From Spirosoma profusum (GTDB lineage Bacteria; Bacteroidota; Bacteroidia; Cytophagales; Spirosomataceae), in assembly GCF_014699005.1 (NCBI RefSeq), contig NZ_JACWZY010000020.1, positions 1-64,000 of the forward strand: a stretch of 64,000 nucleotides of DNA, given 5' to 3'. Shown one piece after another: positions 60,836 to 64,000 of this stretch. Position numbers and translations under genes: made by a program. The notes beneath the pieces were generated by a model that saw only the letters and a list, made by a program, of their open reading frames with translations, was not told where the DNA came from and did not search any database. How positions within the stretch are numbered: position 1 is the first letter of the stretch; each line of letters starts with the position of its first letter.

Positions 60836-61333
60836 ATGATCTATTTACGACTGCTCATCTTGCTGGCAATCAGCTCTATGGCTCAGGCACAATTACCGCC
60901 TGCGAATCTTAGTCAGGACCCTGTATTTACTACGATTCTGAACCGTCGGCTAAGCTACCCTCGTCAGGCTCAGTGGTCAAGTCGATACGGACGAGTTTTT
61001 GCGGAATTTACCATAAATGAAAAAGGTCGTGTTCAGGATATCTCGATTCTTAATCATAGTGCCGAAGGTGATTATGCTGGTTTTGAACCGTCTGTGATAG
61101 CCGCCCTAAAAAAACTACCATCGCTGAATCTACAGTTCATAGGCCGTTATATTCTACCAATCTCTTTCGTTTTAGTGGATTACCGCCACAAGGATAAACC
61201 CTTTATTCCGACTGATACGTTGCATATCCAGGATTTGATGGACCGAATCATTCTGAAAGAAATTAAAGTTATGGGCAGTAATATAAACAGTAGAGAACGT
61301 ATTAAAGCGGCCTCAGGAAACGAAGCGTACTAA
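60836..61333 (+). CDS. Secreted TonB C-terminal-domain protein
   Basis: Protein of 165 residues with a signal peptide ending near AQAQL. The TonB_C fold is visible: LSYPRQAQWSSRYGRVFAEFTINEKGRVQDISIL, and FEPSVIAALKKLP. Unlike TonB it has no membrane anchor or Pro-rich span, so it is a periplasmic single-domain version. It is nested between the converging SDR-side and FucP-like genes, on the opposite strand. Role unknown. Confidence 0.8.
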   Translation: MIYLRLLILLAISSMAQAQLPPANLSQDPVFTTILNRRLSYPRQAQWSSRYGRVFAEFTINEKGRVQDISILNHSAEGDYAGFEPSVIAALKKLPSLNLQFIGRYILPISFVLVDYRHKDKPFIPTDTLHIQDLMDRIILKEIKVMGSNINSRERIKAASGNEAY

Positions 61334-61345
61334 AAGCTTTTGCTG

Positions 61346-62599
61346 TCAGTGAGAGGCCGCCAGTTTGACCCGTTTCACTGCGAAATTCCGAACGGCGAAG
61401 TACAGTACGGGTAAGAAGCAGATAGCCGGAACGATATAAGCCATTTGCATGGTGCTCATGTCGGAGATACGTCCCATCAGCACCGGAAAAAAGGCTCCGC
61501 CCATAATGGCCATAATCACCAGCGATGAACCCAGTTTGGTTTTTGCGCCCAGTCCGCGAATGCTTAGGGCAAAAATAGTTGGGAACATAATTGACATAAA
61601 AAATTCGACGCCAATCAGTGCAAATACGGAAACCATGCCACTAGCCATTATAGCAATCGCCAGCAAACCGACATTTATTACGCTGTAGAGTGCCAGCAGA
61701 TGCGGAGGAGTAATGTACCGCATCAGGAACGTACCAAAGAAACGGCCCACCATGAATCCAAGCAAAGCACCTGACAACCAGTACGCTGCAGTCTTCTCAT
61801 CAAGCCCGGCCGCCTGACTGCTAAACCGAATGAAGAAACTGCTGATACATACCTGAGCGCCCACGTAGAAAAACTGCGCCACTACGCCCAGAATCAGGTT
61901 TTTCTCACTTAGAATCGAGCCAGAACTGGCAGCGGGTGAATCATCTTCTTCGTTGATGTTGGGTAGAGTTGTCCGACTTATCAGAATGGCAACCAGCAAT
62001 ACCACTGCACCAATCACTAGAAACGGCGTCTGCACCGCTGATGCTTCTTCTTTCAGATATGCTTTAAATTGCGCAGGGGCCATAGCCTGCTGTTCAACTG
62101 CCGATACGTTCCGACCGGAAAGAATAAACCGTCCGCCAATCAACGGAGCCAAAAAGGCAGCTAATCCATTGAACGACTGCGCAAAATTGAGCCGTTGTGT
62201 AGCCGAGTCGGCATCACCCAGAACAGTAATGTAGGGATTGGCCGCCGTTTCGAGGAGTGTCAGGCCGCTAGCAATGATAAATAGTGCGATCAGGAAAAAG
62301 CTGAACTGACGTAATTCTGCTGCCGGGTAAAATAGAAATGTACCACCTGCAAAAAGAATCAACCCTAATGTAATACCTGCTTTATATCCGTACCGCTTCA
62401 TAAGCAGACCTGCCGGAAGCGCCATCAGAAAGTACGCGATATACGACGCCGAGTCAATCAAAGCCGACTGAAGATCAGTCAGTTGGCAGGCTTTCTTGAG
62501 GTGCGGAATCAGAATTGGATTTAAGTTCAGGGCAAATCCCCACAGGAAAAAGAGTACCGTAATTAAGGCTACGGCAAAGCGGTTTGCAGGTTTAGACAC
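61346..62599 (-). CDS. Sugar MFS transporter, FucP-like
   Basis: Inner-membrane carrier of 417 residues with about 12 hydrophobic segments. FucP signatures: FLWGFALNLNPILIPHLKKACQL at the N-terminus, ALPAGLLMKRYGYKAGI, LETAANPYITVLGD and NFAQSFNGLAAFLAPLIGG. It imports a monosaccharide with protons, probably L-fucose or a similar deoxy-hexose. The neighbouring SDR and Zn-dehydrogenase support this. The last few residues differ from E. coli FucP. It is separated from the SDR by a rightward gene, so it is not in the same operon. Confidence 0.9.
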   Translation of the reverse strand: MSKPANRFAVALITVLFFLWGFALNLNPILIPHLKKACQLTDLQSALIDSASYIAYFLMALPAGLLMKRYGYKAGITLGLILFAGGTFLFYPAAELRQFSFFLIALFIIASGLTLLETAANPYITVLGDADSATQRLNFAQSFNGLAAFLAPLIGGRFILSGRNVSAVEQQAMAPAQFKAYLKEEASAVQTPFLVIGAVVLLVAILISRTTLPNINEEDDSPAASSGSILSEKNLILGVVAQFFYVGAQVCISSFFIRFSSQAAGLDEKTAAYWLSGALLGFMVGRFFGTFLMRYITPPHLLALYSVINVGLLAIAIMASGMVSVFALIGVEFFMSIMFPTIFALSIRGLGAKTKLGSSLVIMAIMGGAFFPVLMGRISDMSTMQMAYIVPAICFLPVLYFAVRNFAVKRVKLAASH

Positions 62600-63205
62600 G
62601 AGTTTAGGCGAGTTGGTTTAGGACTGCATAATTAGGGCAAAGAACGGATAATTACCAGTGCCATTTTGCTAAAAACTTACCTGGATACTATGCTATCTTA
62701 CCCTACTTTTGATGTCCAGTATCCTGACGTATCAAAATCGAGCTTTGGTAGAATCAGTACGCGGTATCATGGCTCTTATACTGCCTTTACTGCAAACCAA
62801 AGTTCATTCTAGAATGGATTGTACCGGCACTGTGGTTGTTATCTCAGCGTATTATCGGCTGGTTAGAAACCCTAACGAGTTGTTTAACAATAATGTAGGT
62901 TATTATACTATCCGCCGATTACCATCCCCAATTCCTTTTAAAGACCAATTTTATCAGACTCTCATAAATAAAGCGGCCGGCCAGGTAGGAATACCCAAAT
63001 TAAGCTTAAAACCTTGTTTTAAGGTAATCCTTGATAGGCTTTCATCTTATTTCTTGCTTATTTTTGTAACAATAAGAATGACCAAGCATTTTTACTTACA
63101 GGAATAATTGGATGAGTGGAGGCTGCTATTGAACGAATATAGATAGTATTTGAAGTTCATTAGATAAGTGACCGCAAATCCATTATTTACATACTACCTG
63201 ATTTT
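62600..63205. other. Gap with only a doubtful frame
   Basis: About 600 bp. A plus-strand frame of 132 codons (62709-63107, TTG start) has no signal, domain or plausible ribosome site, and the word TACTTTTG (62704-62711), a match to the -7 consensus, overlaps its start, so it is unlikely to be translated as such. The sequence becomes AT-rich towards the right, and only one TACGT-type word (near 62720) is obvious. Confidence 0.5.
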
Positions 63206-63967
63206 ATGGCCTACAGAATATTAAATTCCGAAAATGAAATTACACACATTCTTAACGACAGGATAAAACAAACAAACGGTAATATTATAATTCAAGCAGG
63301 TCACTTCGCTTTAGTTTTTGATAAAGATTTGAATAAATTAATACCTGCAATACCGGATGACATAAGTAGCACGGAGGTCAAAAAAAAAGTATCTGAACAT
63401 CCATATATGGGGGCATTTCCTGTAAATACTTGGGAACTAGCCCTTAAAATAGCACTAGACAACCCTGATAAAAATATTAAGACTTCCATTATCGTGAATG
63501 ATTGGCAATGGGTTCCAAAATCAGGTGATGGGGCGAAAAATATTTTAAGAGAGAATTTTTATAAAAACGATTCAAATCTTCCTAATTCATTTAGAAAATT
63601 ATTGGCTAAATATAGCCTGTCTGATGACATTTTATTACCTTTAACCACTGATAAAGATTCATTAATATTTTTTGGAGAGCAAAAAATGAGGAATCGGGCT
63701 AGAAGCGAATTTTCTAAATTAGTAGAATCAAACACAGCTATCAGTTGTTCAATTGGTTATTTACCCTTTTTAAATTATGTCGACAAAACAGCTGTTGATT
63801 TATTAATAAGTTTTATTCCAAAGTCATGTAAAGAACCTATAAATTTTAGTACTGAATATTATCTGGAAAATTATTCCCAAAATCGAATAAAAATTATTAA
63901 TGTATTCTTTAATGGAATATTTGAAAGCAATTTTTTTGAACAAAGTGAATATATTGACTTTTTTTAA
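63206..63967 (+). CDS. Unrecognised AT-rich gene at the window edge
   Basis: Protein of 253 residues that I cannot assign. It has no signal peptide or membrane segment. Features: GNIIIQAGHFALVFDKDLNKL, TSIIVNDWQWVPKSGDGAK, a Lys/Asn-rich middle and SCSIGYLPFLNYVDKTAVDLL near 195. The composition, rich in Lys, Asn and Ile with A/T third positions, differs strongly from every other gene in the window, and the common TACGT word is absent over the last 0.9 kb. The gene is complete (stop at 63967) and may begin an acquired segment continuing beyond the window. The start MAYRILNSENE is the first ATG after a 99-bp gap. Confidence 0.7.
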   Translation: MAYRILNSENEITHILNDRIKQTNGNIIIQAGHFALVFDKDLNKLIPAIPDDISSTEVKKKVSEHPYMGAFPVNTWELALKIALDNPDKNIKTSIIVNDWQWVPKSGDGAKNILRENFYKNDSNLPNSFRKLLAKYSLSDDILLPLTTDKDSLIFFGEQKMRNRARSEFSKLVESNTAISCSIGYLPFLNYVDKTAVDLLISFIPKSCKEPINFSTEYYLENYSQNRIKIINVFFNGIFESNFFEQSEYIDFF

Positions 63968-64000
63968 TGCTATGTATTTTTATATCATGTAGAATTTTAA

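Noticed and set aside
62709..63107. 132-codon plus-strand frame
   Set aside because: TTG start overlapping a promoter-like word, no domain, mixed composition; not enough support for a gene.

Overview
The window looks like chromosomal backbone of a Bacteroidota bacterium of the order Cytophagales, most likely Spirosoma or a close relative. The reasons are a fused MurF-alanine racemase, C-terminal type 9 secretion (T9SS) sorting domains, DUF4476 and YyaL/DUF255 proteins, LytS/LytTR two-component genes, RK/RR-type Tat signals, and S74-type 'tail fiber' surface proteins. This placement is inferred from protein families; no rRNA is present.

Layout. 0.4-3.3 kb: PKD lipoprotein, tRNA-Ser(CGA), L-asparaginase. 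3.3-8.1 kb: TatD nuclease, then a leftward envelope-glycan block (GT2, NodB deacetylase, GT2, AglD-like membrane protein) that meets ruvC head to head. 8.7-16 kb: repeat-rich surface protein, LytS/LytTR pair, tatA with a Tat-like exported intradiol dioxygenase, YjbQ. 16-23.3 kb: DUF4476, YyaL, a T9SS-exported protein, an MFS carrier. 23.4-37 kb: an accessory surface-protein region beginning at tRNA-Val(GAC). It holds a T9SS sialate-O-acetylesterase-like protein bracketed by about 0.37-kb direct repeats, a 1578-residue multi-repeat protein, a TPR/LuxR-type regulator and an S74 protein. 37-50 kb: two Gfo/Idh/MocA-class or redox genes, MpaB-like oxygenase, GH30, SulP, a methyltransferase, MurF-Alr, CorA. 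50-56.7 kb: sugar isomerase-like protein, lipoprotein, a 5'-truncated Gfo/Idh pseudogene, DEAD-box helicase, MRJP-like protein. 56.7-62.6 kb: TonB receptor and a probable deoxy-sugar (fucose-type) catabolic set (Zn-dehydrogenase, SDR, FucP-like carrier). 62.6-64 kb: an AT-rich end with one unrecognised gene.

Two genome-scale patterns stand out. First, the word TACGT/ACGTA is several-fold over-represented in most genes, in several reading frames and in gaps, but near chance in the surface-protein block and absent from the last 0.9 kb. Second, many gene-end gaps hold inverted repeats whose arms are degenerate arrays with a strict 7-nt (sometimes 8-nt) period. Two such arrays lie inside coding sequence (a glycosyltransferase and MurF-Alr), which suggests a mobile or self-expanding repeat class resembling cyanobacterial short tandemly repeated (STRR) elements.
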